This document shows positions 23,099 to 30,634 of a stretch of DNA of 47,080 bases, piece after piece (position 1 is the first letter of the stretch; each line of letters starts with the position of its first letter). The position numbers and the translations under genes are program-made. This stretch comes from an uncultured Eubacteriales bacterium (lineage in GTDB: Bacteria; Bacillota; Clostridia; Christensenellales; CAG-138), in assembly GCA_900540495.1 (NCBI GenBank), contig UQGA01000014.1, positions 1 to 47,080 on the forward strand, read 5' to 3'. The notes under the pieces were generated by a model. It worked only from the letters and a program-made list of their open reading frames with translations, was not told the origin of the DNA and made no database searches.

Positions 23099-23605
23099 AT
23101 GGAAGGCTATCGGGATCTGATCGGCGAGGCGTGCGCGCAGATGCACGAGGGTGCGTTTTTGATGGTGGACGGCAATCCCATGACGATCGGTTGGGCACAG
23201 TTTGGCGTGGTGTGGCGTCGCCCGGTCTGCACCGTGTTCGTGCGGAGGAGCCGTTACACGCACGGGTTGATGGAGCAAAGCGGCCGCTTCACCGTCAGCG
23301 TGCCCGCACAGGGGGCGATGACCGACGCGCTGGCCTATTGCGGCGCGCATTCCGGCCGGGAGGGGGACAAACTCGCCGCATGCGGGCTGTCGCTGCTCGA
23401 GCCGCGCGCCGGCGGGGCGGCGCCGCTGGCCGGTTGCGCCATGCATTTTGAATGCCGTGTGCTGTTCAAGACCGAGAGCGACCTCTCGTTTCTCGACGGC
23501 GCGCTGCGCGCCCGCTACTATGGGGACAACCAGGCAACGCCGGACGGGGATCCGCATACCGTATACTTTGGCGAGATCCTCGCCGCCTATCGAACGGCGG
23601 AATAG
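23099..23605 (+). CDS. Flavin reductase-like FMN-binding protein
   Basis: A 168-residue protein with the split-barrel pattern of flavin reductase-like proteins: GAFLMVDGNPMTIGWAQFGV near residue 20, a CTVFVRRSRYTHGLMEQSGR segment that would hold the flavin phosphate, and FTVSVPA. It would use FMN in a redox reaction of unknown substrate. The ATG at 23099 is 8 bases after GGAGG; an in-frame TTG two codons earlier is less well spaced. It is divergent from the DUF134 operon and convergent with metK. Confidence 0.85.
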   Translation: MEGYRDLIGEACAQMHEGAFLMVDGNPMTIGWAQFGVVWRRPVCTVFVRRSRYTHGLMEQSGRFTVSVPAQGAMTDALAYCGAHSGREGDKLAACGLSLLEPRAGGAAPLAGCAMHFECRVLFKTESDLSFLDGALRARYYGDNQATPDGDPHTVYFGEILAAYRTAE

Positions 23606-23627
23606 CACGGCGATCCGCAGGCGGAAA

Positions 23628-23653
23628 CGGGCGGGCGCTTTTGCGCCCGCCCG
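23628..23653. terminator. Terminator between the convergent flavin reductase and metK genes
   Basis: CGGGCGGGCGC-TTTT-GCGCCCGCCCG is an 11-bp stem, followed by TCGATGTTTT on the plus strand. Confidence 0.8.
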
Positions 23654-23661
23654 TCGATGTT

Positions 23662-24849
23662 TTACAGCCTGTCGGCGGTTGCTTTCAGCGCGTCCACGCG
23701 GTCGGTCCTCTCCCACGGCAGGTCGACATCCGTGCGGCCGAAGTGGCCGTAGGCAGCGATCTGCCGGTAAATCGGACGGCGCAGGTCGAGCATCTCGATG
23801 ATTGCCTCGGGCCGCAGATCGAACTGGTCGCGTATGAGCCGCTCGAGGAGATCGTCGGGCAGCACGCCGGTGCCCTGCGTATCCACCAGCACGGAGACGG
23901 GATGCGCCACGCCGATGGCGTACGCCAGTTGCAGCTCGCAGCGGCGTGCAAGCCCGGCGGCCACGAGGTTTTTGGCCACATATCGGGCCGCATAGGCGGC
24001 GCTGCGATCCACCTTGGTCGGGTCCTTGCCGGAGAAACAGCCGCCGCCATGCCGGGCGTATCCGCCGTACGTATCGACGATGATCTTGCGGCCGGTCAGC
24101 CCGGTGTCGCCCTGCGGCCCGCCGATGACGAAGCGCCCGGTCGGGTTGATGAGCGTGCGCGTGCGCGCGTCCGTCAGCGATGCGGGGATGGTGGGGCAAA
24201 TGACGTGTTCGTTCAGCGCCTCAGAGAGCGCCGCCATGTCCATCTCGTCGTGTTGGGCCGAGAGCACGACCGTATCCACGCGGCGGGGCTGCCCGTCCAC
24301 ATACTCCACGGTCACCTGGCTTTTGCCATCCGGCCGCAGGAACGGCAGCAGGCCGCTCTTTCTGACGTCGGCCAGGCGCCGTGCAAGCGCATGCGAAAGC
24401 GCAATGGGCAACGGCATCAGCTCCGGCGTTTCATCGCAGGCAAAGCCGAACATCATGCCCTGGTCGCCCGCGCCGGTACAAAAGCGGTCGGTCGTCGCGC
24501 CTTCGCGCGCTTCCAGCGAACGGTTGACGCCCCTTGCGATATCGGGCGATTGCGCGTCGATGGCGACGTCGATGTGCAGTGCGTCGGCAGAAAAGCCGTA
24601 CTCCGGGCGGGTATAGCCGATGTCCGAGACGACCTGCCGCACGATGGCGGGGATGTCCACCTGCGCGCGGGAGGTGATCTCTCCCATGACGAACACCCGC
24701 CCCGGTGCGGCGCAGCACTCGCAGGCCACGCGCGCGTCCGGGTCCTCGCGCAGATGCGCGTCGAGCACGGCGTCGCTGATGCAGTCGCACACCTTGTCCG
24801 GATGTCCTTCCGTAACCGATTCGGACGTAAACAGGCGCAGATTTTCCAT
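23662..24849 (-). CDS. metK: S-adenosylmethionine synthetase
   Basis: A 395-residue MetK, making SAM from methionine and ATP. Conserved motifs: FTSESVTEGHPDKVCDCISD (substrate loop), GAGDQGMMFGFACDE, and GGGCFSGKDPTKVDRSAAYA (triphosphate-binding loop). Length is normal. The gene lies behind a SAM-I riboswitch, so its product switches off its own synthesis. Several N-terminal cysteines (CECCAAPG) are more than usual, but all recognised active-site motifs are intact. Confidence 0.98.
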   Translation of the reverse strand: MENLRLFTSESVTEGHPDKVCDCISDAVLDAHLREDPDARVACECCAAPGRVFVMGEITSRAQVDIPAIVRQVVSDIGYTRPEYGFSADALHIDVAIDAQSPDIARGVNRSLEAREGATTDRFCTGAGDQGMMFGFACDETPELMPLPIALSHALARRLADVRKSGLLPFLRPDGKSQVTVEYVDGQPRRVDTVVLSAQHDEMDMAALSEALNEHVICPTIPASLTDARTRTLINPTGRFVIGGPQGDTGLTGRKIIVDTYGGYARHGGGCFSGKDPTKVDRSAAYAARYVAKNLVAAGLARRCELQLAYAIGVAHPVSVLVDTQGTGVLPDDLLERLIRDQFDLRPEAIIEMLDLRRPIYRQIAAYGHFGRTDVDLPWERTDRVDALKATADRL

Positions 24850-24871
24850 ACATTCAACCCTCCCGGTTCAT

Positions 24872-25013
24872 AAAATAAAGGGTCTCATCAGATGAGACCC
24901 CGAAGAAACAAGCTCATCTTTCAGCATTTCTGCTGCCGGAATTGGCACCTTGTCCCACCGGGACAGGTTGCCGGGCGTCATCGGGCCGTTCCCTCAGCCA
25001 CTCTGGATAAGAC
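24872..25013 (-). promoter_or_regulatory. SAM-I (S-box) riboswitch with intrinsic terminator
   Basis: On the minus strand the aptamer begins CTTATCCAGAGTGGCTGAGG, then GATGACGCCCGGCAACC, GGTGCCAATTCC and GCTGAAAGATGAG (about 25013-24912). This is the S-box core in order. The expression platform is GGGTCTCA-TCAGA-TGAGACCC followed by TTTATTTT (24900-24872), a transcription terminator. High SAM should stop transcription before metK. Confidence 0.97.
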
Positions 25014-25032
25014 AATATTCGATTTCTATGGC

Positions 25033-25061
25033 ATAGTACCATGCCGGGCGTTGCCTGTCAA
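25033..25061 (-). promoter_or_regulatory. metK promoter
   Basis: On the minus strand TTGACA (25056-25061), 17-bp spacer, TACTAT (25033-25038), about 20 bases before the riboswitch core. Confidence 0.8.
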
Positions 25062-25084
25062 GATGGTTTGCACAAACGGCCCAA

Positions 25085-25123
25085 AAGGGTGCCGCGCCGC
25101 CCGGGGGGGATGGGCGGCGCGGC
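25085..25123 (-). terminator. Terminator of the HtrA gene
   Basis: On the minus strand GCCGCGCCGCCC and GGGCGGCGCGGC form a 12-bp GC stem, followed by ACCCTTTTGG. Confidence 0.75.
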
Positions 25124-25177
25124 GGGATCAAGGATGGTTGGGGTATGTCATCGCTCTTGGCGCAATGACCGTTTCGG

Positions 25178-26506
25178 TCAGTTGTCGGGGGTCGCTTCCC
25201 CGAAGGTGACGGTGAGCTCCAGTTGCTCTCCGTCCCGCTGTATCGTTAGGGTTGCCTGATCGCCGGCATTGTATGCATTGATCAGGGAGGAAAGATCGTC
25301 CGTGGAGGAAACCTCCGTTCCGTCCACCGCAAGGATCAGGTCGCCGGACTGGATGCCGGCGGCTTCCGCAGCGCTGCCGGAGAAGACGTTCGTCACCAGC
25401 ACGCAGCTCGTGCCGGAGTAGCCGAAGAAACCGCCCCAGCCGCCGTTGCCGCCCGTGGGCATCAGCGTCACGTTCTGGGTGTTCACGCCGAGGTAGGCGC
25501 GCCCCTTGACGTACCCGTGCTCGATGAGGTCGGAGATGATCTGCTTGACGCTGTTGACCGGGATCGCAAAGCCGATGCCCTCGGCGTCATCGCTGCTGGC
25601 CTTGGCGTTTACGATGCCGATGAGCGAACCGCTGCTGTTGAACAGGCCGCCGCCGGAGCTTCCGGGGCTGACCGCCGCGTCATGCTGGATCAGCGTCATG
25701 GTCGTGCCCTCGACGGACACCTCACGATTGAGCGCGCTGACCATGCCGCCGGTTGACGTACCGCGCAGCTCGCCGAGCGGATTGCCGATGGCGACCACAT
25801 CCTCGCCGACGGTGAGCATGTCGGAGTCGCCAAGCGTGGCGGGGGAGAGGCCGGTCGCATCGATCTTGATGACGGCCAGATCGTTGCGCGCGTCGGTGCC
25901 GATGAGCGTGGCCTCATAGGTGTTTTCATCGTTCAAAATGACGGTGATCTTTGTCGCATCCTCCACAACGTGGTTGCACGTGACGATATAGCCGTCCGAC
26001 GTGACGATTACGCCGCTGCCGCTGCCGGTCTGCACCTGGCCGGCGCTGTTGCCGCCGCCGAAGAAGTAGTCGATGCCGCCGCCGTAACCGGAGGACGGAT
26101 ACTCCACGTCAATGCCGACGACGGAGGGCGCCGCAATCTCAACGATCTGCGCGCGGGTCAGGCCGCTGGCGGCGCCGCTTTGCGTGAGCAGCGTGGAAGC
26201 GCTGCCGTTTGCGGTATTGTCCGAGGCGCTTGTGCTGTTGTCCGCCGTGGACGGGGTGGCCGTGGCCGTCTGCGCCTGCGTCGCAACCGGGTCATTCGCC
26301 ACCTGCTGGCCGGATGCGCGGCCGATGAAGCCGCCGAGCGCGCCGCCGAGCAGTGCGGTCACAAGCATGCAGGCCACCAGCGTCGGCACGCCCACGCCGC
26401 TGCGCTCCCGCTTTTTCCGCGGCGGCTTCTGCTGGGGGTTGCCGGACGGCTGCGCGCTGTTTTGCTGGTATTGCTGATATCGTTCATACCAATCGTTATA
26501 CTCCAT
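25178..26506 (-). CDS. htrA: HtrA/DegP-type membrane serine protease
   Basis: A 442-residue protease. A cytosolic Q/P-rich, basic start (1-36) is followed by one membrane segment (about 41-62), an S/T/A-rich linker (75-115) and a trypsin-like domain with His179 (TCNHVVED), Asp209 (ARNDLAVIKID) and Ser284 (PGSSGGGLFNS). A single PDZ domain (about 345-435) contains AEAAGIQSGDLILAVDGTEV. It acts outside the membrane on misfolded exported proteins. A glycine-rich loop (YGGGIDYFFGGGNSAGQ) lies before the catalytic His. AGGAGATG is about 7 bases before the ATG. Confidence 0.95.
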   Translation of the reverse strand: MEYNDWYERYQQYQQNSAQPSGNPQQKPPRKKRERSGVGVPTLVACMLVTALLGGALGGFIGRASGQQVANDPVATQAQTATATPSTADNSTSASDNTANGSASTLLTQSGAASGLTRAQIVEIAAPSVVGIDVEYPSSGYGGGIDYFFGGGNSAGQVQTGSGSGVIVTSDGYIVTCNHVVEDATKITVILNDENTYEATLIGTDARNDLAVIKIDATGLSPATLGDSDMLTVGEDVVAIGNPLGELRGTSTGGMVSALNREVSVEGTTMTLIQHDAAVSPGSSGGGLFNSSGSLIGIVNAKASSDDAEGIGFAIPVNSVKQIISDLIEHGYVKGRAYLGVNTQNVTLMPTGGNGGWGGFFGYSGTSCVLVTNVFSGSAAEAAGIQSGDLILAVDGTEVSSTDDLSSLINAYNAGDQATLTIQRDGEQLELTVTFGEATPDN

Positions 26507-26743
26507 TGATCCACATCTCCTTTTTTGTGGTTTCCGTCTGCCATTATATTAACCGAAAAATTTGAACGCGCAACATGCTTCTCATGTCTCATTTGTGTAC
26601 GATTATGGATGGATTATGTCACTTTTGCCGATTGACGATTGCCGAATGATTCCAGCGGCGTTTTTTGGTTTCAGGGAGATACTAATGCCAAAATGCGGCG
26701 CTGCCGCATAGGATAAAATGAACTGCTTTGAGGGAGAGAGCCG

Positions 26744-27472
26744 ATGATCGTGCGCACGCTGCATACGCAGAAATATGATGTGGATCTGGAGCGCCTGTTG
26801 GCGCGTCGGTTGGCACAGACGGGCTGCGCCTTCCGCACCGAGCCGTTGCCGGGCGGCGTCGCCGTTTCGGTACAGGGGCGCGATGCGCTCGAACGGTTGT
26901 CTGCAGCGGTGGCGGCGCTGCTTTGCCGCGATTTGCAGTATTTTGAACTTGCGCATATGGCGGATGCGCTGCCGCTCGACCTGCCGCAAAAGCAGGAGGT
27001 GCTGGCGGACGCGCTCGAGCGCGCGCGCTGCCTCGAACGGATTGACGAGGTGCGCCGCGAGGTAGAGGCGTATCTGGCGACGGAAAACGAGATGAACGTG
27101 GAAGGGTATCTGCGCTTCCGCATGCGCGAGCGGATGGAGACGTGGCAGCTCTGTGTGGAGCGCGCCGCAGCGGACCGGATGCTCTGCAGCGAATGGAAGG
27201 AACTCATGGGGCTGCTCACCTCGCTGTCGAACGGTCCCGGCCGCCGTATTGGGGAGATCTCCGTGTGCCTGAACCCGGATGGCAGTTGTACGCTGACGGA
27301 CGATTCCGACGTGCGCATCGAATATGTGGACTGTTCCGAGGAGGGGATCGTGCGCCTGCTCATGGGCATGGCTCCGGAACGGCTGACGGTCTATGATCTC
27401 ACGGGCGGCAACAGCAGCCTGGCCGAGACGCTCGTACACGTGTTCGCCGGGCGCGTGCGCGTGTTTCGGTAA
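26744..27472 (+). CDS. YtxC-like sporulation protein
   Basis: A 242-residue protein. The segment ENEMNVEGYLRFRMRERMET (about residues 113-132) matches the hallmark of the YtxC family (the N-[IL]-E-G-[FY]-x-x-F-R core), a group found in spore formers and named for a putative sporulation role. The rest is helical with no signal peptide. GGGAG lies upstream of the ATG. It is divergent from htrA and followed by a clear terminator. Molecular function is unknown. Confidence 0.75.
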   Translation: MIVRTLHTQKYDVDLERLLARRLAQTGCAFRTEPLPGGVAVSVQGRDALERLSAAVAALLCRDLQYFELAHMADALPLDLPQKQEVLADALERARCLERIDEVRREVEAYLATENEMNVEGYLRFRMRERMETWQLCVERAAADRMLCSEWKELMGLLTSLSNGPGRRIGEISVCLNPDGSCTLTDDSDVRIEYVDCSEEGIVRLLMGMAPERLTVYDLTGGNSSLAETLVHVFAGRVRVFR

Positions 27473-27564
27473 CGGCCGTCAAGCCGCAGCGGCGCTCGAC
27501 GGCTGTCGCGCGCCACAGGCGTATCCCTGAATCTCTTCCGGTGTAACCTGAAAAGACGGAAAAG

Positions 27565-27585
27565 GACGGGCGCTTACCCGTCTTT
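27565..27585 (+). terminator. Terminator of the YtxC-like gene
   Basis: GACGGG-CGCTTA-CCCGTC followed by TTTA. Confidence 0.75.
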
Positions 27586-27610
27586 ACCATAATTTGATGG
27601 CTTTCTTTTT

Positions 27611-27642
27611 GGTTCTTTTTCTTTCTCGAAAGAAAAAGAACC
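27611..27642. repeat. Perfect pyrimidine/purine hairpin
   Basis: GGTTCTTTTTCTTTC and GAAAGAAAAAGAACC are exact complements around a 2-base centre. The style matches the hairpins at 3-59 and 169-225. It lies between convergent genes and probably acts as a terminator for the minus-strand genes. Confidence 0.75.
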
Positions 27643-27684
27643 AGCCTCCCAAAGCCCAGCCCAAACCTGTCCTGATAGCACCGG

Positions 27685-28323
27685 TTACGGCGCCAGCACC
27701 GCGCAGCAGAGCCGCATCCGGTTGCCCGTGCCGGTGGGATAGGTCTCGAATTGGAAACCGTCGTGCGCATCCTCTTTGCCGCCGTCCCCGCTCTGCAACA
27801 GCAGGAACTGCGCGCACCAGCGGGCGCGAACGGTAGCCGGCAGCGCGCCTTCGGCGTCAAAAGCGCTTAGCACTGCGCCCAGAATCGTCTCCATGGCCTC
27901 CGCCTGCCGGGCGGCCTCCTCCTGCGCGCGCGATTGCAGCGCCGCAGAGATCGCGCTCCCGTCCACGTCCGGCTGCTCCACAGCCGGAAACGAAAGCACA
28001 AATCCGGCCACCAGCCCGTTTGAGAGGGACAGCGTCAGCGTGCCGGCGGCGCTTGCGGCGCCGTCCGAGCCGGCAAGCGTAAGCAGATAGCCGCCGTCCG
28101 TCTCCACGGCCGTTACGCCATAGAGGGACAGGTCTTCCACAAACGCATAGGCGGGCCTGCCGAACGACGTGCTCGACGGAGACGGGGCGGTAGCGTCCTC
28201 CCCGCCGGCGGGCGCCGTCTGGCGCTGCCCGGTGAGCAGATAAATGACCACCAGCGCCACCACGATGAGGGTGGTGAACAGGTAGTTCAGGAGATTGGAT
28301 CGTTTGCCGGAAGGGGTATCCAT
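27685..28323 (-). CDS. Membrane-anchored extracytoplasmic protein, unknown
   Basis: A 212-residue protein with a basic start and one membrane segment (about residues 12-30, LNYLFTTLIVVALVVIYLLT), then a P/S-rich linker (about 36-54) and an outside domain of about 155 residues. The domain has beta-rich stretches (GGYLLTLAGSDGAAS, GTLTLSLSNGLVAGFVLSFP) and a helical EEAARQAEAMETILGAVLSA. I do not recognise the family. It starts 3 bases after the stop of the peptidase-like gene and lacks an obvious ribosome binding site, so it is probably translated by coupling. Confidence 0.65.
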   Translation of the reverse strand: MDTPSGKRSNLLNYLFTTLIVVALVVIYLLTGQRQTAPAGGEDATAPSPSSTSFGRPAYAFVEDLSLYGVTAVETDGGYLLTLAGSDGAASAAGTLTLSLSNGLVAGFVLSFPAVEQPDVDGSAISAALQSRAQEEAARQAEAMETILGAVLSAFDAEGALPATVRARWCAQFLLLQSGDGGKEDAHDGFQFETYPTGTGNRMRLCCAVLAP

Positions 28324-28326
28324 AGT

Positions 28327-28929
28327 TCATTTTACCATAATCTGACAAAACCGGCAACGCGAATTCTGCGGCGCGGCCGTTCCGTCCTCCGCCGCCCGGC
28401 AAAGCGCCGGCAGGACGCGAAGCAGTTGCGCGCCGGCGAGGCCGTCCGCCGGGAGGCCGAGCCTGCGCTCGCATTGCAGCACCGCCCGCTGCGTCCGTTC
28501 GCAGTAGGTGCCGGTCAAAGCAAGCCCGTCCGCGCCGCCGCGCAGCAGGAGCGCCTGCAGACGGCACACATCCGCGCCCGCATCGCCGGCGCGCAGCGTG
28601 CGCGGCGGGAGCGCTTCGAGGTGCAGGCAGTCCGGGGCAAGCGCGTCGGCCTCCACGCGATGGAAGCGCGCGCTGTCGAGCGCTGCGCGTCGCAGCCGCG
28701 CACGATCCGCCCCCGACAGTTCGCGGCCGAGGTCGAACGCCGTGCCGCCGCCGTGCGGACTTGGGCAAGCCGGATCGGCAAATGCGCGGCAAACGCAAAA
28801 GGACACGGGCGATTGCGCGCAGAGCGCGTCGAGCGCCTCGAGCGCGCGGCGGTCGCTCCAAGCAAACGAAGCGTGCGAGCGGCCCACAAAGGTGCGCACG
28901 GGCAGGGACAGCCGTGTGACGAACGGCAT
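28327..28929 (-). CDS. M15-like peptidase with peptidoglycan-binding domain
   Basis: A protein of at least 200 residues. SPHGGGTAFDLG (about 57-68) resembles the SxHxxGxAxD zinc motif of M15 D,D-carboxypeptidases, and DCLHLEALP (about 99-107) the later HxE. Residues 110-170 (LRAGDAGADVCRLQALLLRG onward) look like a PG_binding_1 domain. No export signal is seen. The first ATG has no ribosome binding site, while the same open frame continues about 27 codons further upstream with natural-looking sequence (LWIYDHVAGSGRLFSLPPWAQ) to GGGAGGGGG at 29011-29019 and no ATG, GTG or TTG. The true start may be non-standard. Confidence 0.6.
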   Translation of the reverse strand: MPFVTRLSLPVRTFVGRSHASFAWSDRRALEALDALCAQSPVSFCVCRAFADPACPSPHGGGTAFDLGRELSGADRARLRRAALDSARFHRVEADALAPDCLHLEALPPRTLRAGDAGADVCRLQALLLRGGADGLALTGTYCERTQRAVLQCERRLGLPADGLAGAQLLRVLPALCRAAEDGTAAPQNSRCRFCQIMVK

Positions 28930-29043
28930 CTGCGCCCACGGGGGCAGGGAGAACAGACGCCCGCTTCCCGCGACATGATCGTAGATCCAGAGCGTGATAT
29001 CGATGAAGATCCCCCTCCCGCACGGCTTCCCTTTCAGGATATG

Positions 29044-29856
29044 TCAATCCGGGCGTTTTGCGTGCGACGAGCGGGAGAGCATTACGCTCACGGCGGCGAG
29101 GGTTATGCACAGCCCCGCGAGCATGCGGTAGTAGAGCGCAAAGCGCGTCAGACAGGAGGCGAACAACAGCACGGCGGCGGTGAGCAGATACTTTTTGACC
29201 GCCCCGCCTGCGCGCAGCCCGGCCGCCGCCTGCACAACCAGCACCCGCAGCGGCGCGCGCCGGGCACACTGCGACGCAATATAGGCGTGTACCGCCTCGT
29301 CGCCGGGCCAAAACGGGTCGTTCTCCTTGGCCGCGGCCGCCAGCGCCGCCGGCCCGATCAACTCCGCCCGGTGCGGCGCGCGCCGGACGAACGCCTCGGC
29401 GGCAGGCGTAAAGCCGGAGCTTGAGCAGACGGAGACAGGCCCGGTTGCGGCGCGCAGCAACGGCAACAGCGCATCCGCGCCGACCGGCTCGGCGCGCTGC
29501 AGCGCCACCGGGCTGCCCGGACCGCAGGCGCGCCGGCACAGCAGGAGGAAGTCTGCCGGGTCCAGATAGGGCAACTGTTCGCACACGAGCAGGCGGCGGA
29601 TGCGAAGGGTCTCCGCGCGGACAAAGCGCGCCATCGCCGCCTCCCGGGCCGCGTGCAGCAGCAGCGTGGCGGCGGCAAGCGCGATCAGCGCGAGGATGGC
29701 CGCGTGGACCGTGTCCATCCGCAACCGGAAGAACAGGAAAGCGGCGACCAGCAGGATCAGCCGCAGTGCGACATAGTCGAGCGCGCGCGCCGGCGCGCTG
29801 CGGCCGCCGTAGCGCAACCGTTTGAAATACCGCGTCAGTTCCCGTTGCGTGAGCAT
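29044..29856 (-). CDS. Membrane protein with Mrr-like restriction-endonuclease fold
   Basis: A 270-residue protein with two hydrophobic segments near the start (about 25-44 and 48-68) and two near the end (about 222-258). The central cytosolic part (about 75-215) contains LLRAATGPVSVCSSSGFTPA then AEAFVRRAPHRAELIGPAAL. This resembles the C-terminal half of Mrr_cat domains (VTTG-x-FT-x-x-A ... LIDG-x-x-L). The QxK catalytic motif is not evident (VALQRAEPV lies where it would be expected), so nuclease activity is doubtful. AGGAGGG is 5 bases before the ATG. The downstream wall-related genes suggest an envelope role. Family match is tentative. Confidence 0.6.
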   Translation of the reverse strand: MLTQRELTRYFKRLRYGGRSAPARALDYVALRLILLVAAFLFFRLRMDTVHAAILALIALAAATLLLHAAREAAMARFVRAETLRIRRLLVCEQLPYLDPADFLLLCRRACGPGSPVALQRAEPVGADALLPLLRAATGPVSVCSSSGFTPAAEAFVRRAPHRAELIGPAALAAAAKENDPFWPGDEAVHAYIASQCARRAPLRVLVVQAAAGLRAGGAVKKYLLTAAVLLFASCLTRFALYYRMLAGLCITLAAVSVMLSRSSHAKRPD

Positions 29857-29980
29857 GAAATCCCTCCTGATCCGCCGGCCGGGGCCGTATGCGTTTCATC
29901 TGAAAAGAGCATTGCCGCCGCCGCCTGCTCCCATACCCGGCGCTACGGGGGCAAAAGCGAAAAACACGGAAAAATAGTGC

Positions 29981-30009
29981 TTGCAAAAGTGCGCGGCGCA
30001 TGATAGAAT
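29981..30009 (+). promoter_or_regulatory. rpmB promoter
   Basis: TTGCAA (29981-29986), 17-bp spacer, TAGAAT (30004-30009), 35 bases before the rpmB ATG. Confidence 0.75.
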
Positions 30010-30044
30010 AGCTCCGTTCGAGTTTTGACAAGGAGGTGGACTCT

Positions 30045-30236
30045 ATGGGTAAGTATTGCGAAGTCTGCAATAAGGGCGTCATGTCCGGCAATCTGGTCAG
30101 CCACTCCAATCGCAAGACGAAGCGGAGCTGGGCGCCCAACATCCAGAGCGTGCGCGTCGTCGTGGACGGCAAGCCGCAGAAGATGAACGTTTGCACCCGC
30201 TGCCTCCGTTCCGGCAAGGTCGTCCGCAGCGTCTGA
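30045..30236 (+). CDS. rpmB: Ribosomal protein L28 (bL28)
   Basis: A 63-residue basic protein of the large ribosomal subunit. MGKYCEVCNKGVMSGNLVSH, then SNRKTKRSWAPNIQ and CTRCLRSGKVVRS, is diagnostic. The two CxxC pairs (CEVC and CTRC) mark the zinc-binding form of bL28. AAGGAGGTG lies 7 bases before the ATG. It is a single-gene transcript with its own promoter and terminator. Confidence 0.97.
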   Translation: MGKYCEVCNKGVMSGNLVSHSNRKTKRSWAPNIQSVRVVVDGKPQKMNVCTRCLRSGKVVRSV

Positions 30237-30299
30237 CCATCCGTATGGCGGCCGCGGGGATGTTCCCTGTCGGCAGCGGCGGAAACCGCAAAGACGGTT

Positions 30300-30338
30300 A
30301 AGCGTCCCACCCGGGAAGATCGGGCGGGACGCTTTTTT
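30300..30338 (+). terminator. rpmB terminator
   Basis: GCGTCCCACCC and GGGCGGGACGC form a stem with one mismatch around GGGAAGATC, followed by TTTTTT. Confidence 0.9.
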
Positions 30339-30409
30339 GTTGCGCCGTCCTCGGCTCCGCGACTTCCTGTCTGCATTTCGGGCCCGTCTCCTCCGCCCGC
30401 CCGGTCTGT

Positions 30410-30508
30410 TCGTCCCATCCCGTCCGCAGGTCCGGCAACGGCAGCCGTCCGTCCCGCCGCCCCGCCCACCTTGCTCGTCCCATCCCGTCCGCAGGCTCCG
30501 GCAACGGC
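30410..30508. repeat. 33-bp direct repeat in the rpmB-mreB gap
   Basis: TCGTCCCATCCCGTCCGCAG followed by GTCCGGCAACGGC occurs at 30410-30442 and 30475-30508 (one extra base in the second). The 30340-30565 stretch is C-rich and holds no credible gene. Confidence 0.8.
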
Positions 30509-30567
30509 TGTTGTCCGTTTCGCCGTGCCGCCCGCATCCGGTTCGCCACTGTTCATAGTTTGTTTCC

Positions 30568-30597
30568 TTGTTGCATACACCGCCGGGGCAGTATACT
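30568..30597 (+). promoter_or_regulatory. Promoter of the mreB-type gene
   Basis: TTGTTG (30568-30573), 18-bp spacer, TATACT (30592-30597), about 37 bases before the ATG. Confidence 0.65.
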
Positions 30598-30634
30598 GTA
30601 TTTATCTATATACTTTTGAGGATGGGATGAAGCA

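Noticed and set aside
22463..24199. A 5' extension of the DUF134 frame to 578 residues
   Set aside because: The extra part is a GC-driven frame through the flavin reductase and metK genes; promoter and ribosome binding site mark the shorter start.
27857..30580. A 907-codon minus-strand open frame across the envelope cluster
   Set aside because: It overlaps three better-supported genes in another frame and antisense rpmB; the translation is low-complexity Arg/Ala/Gly/Pro.
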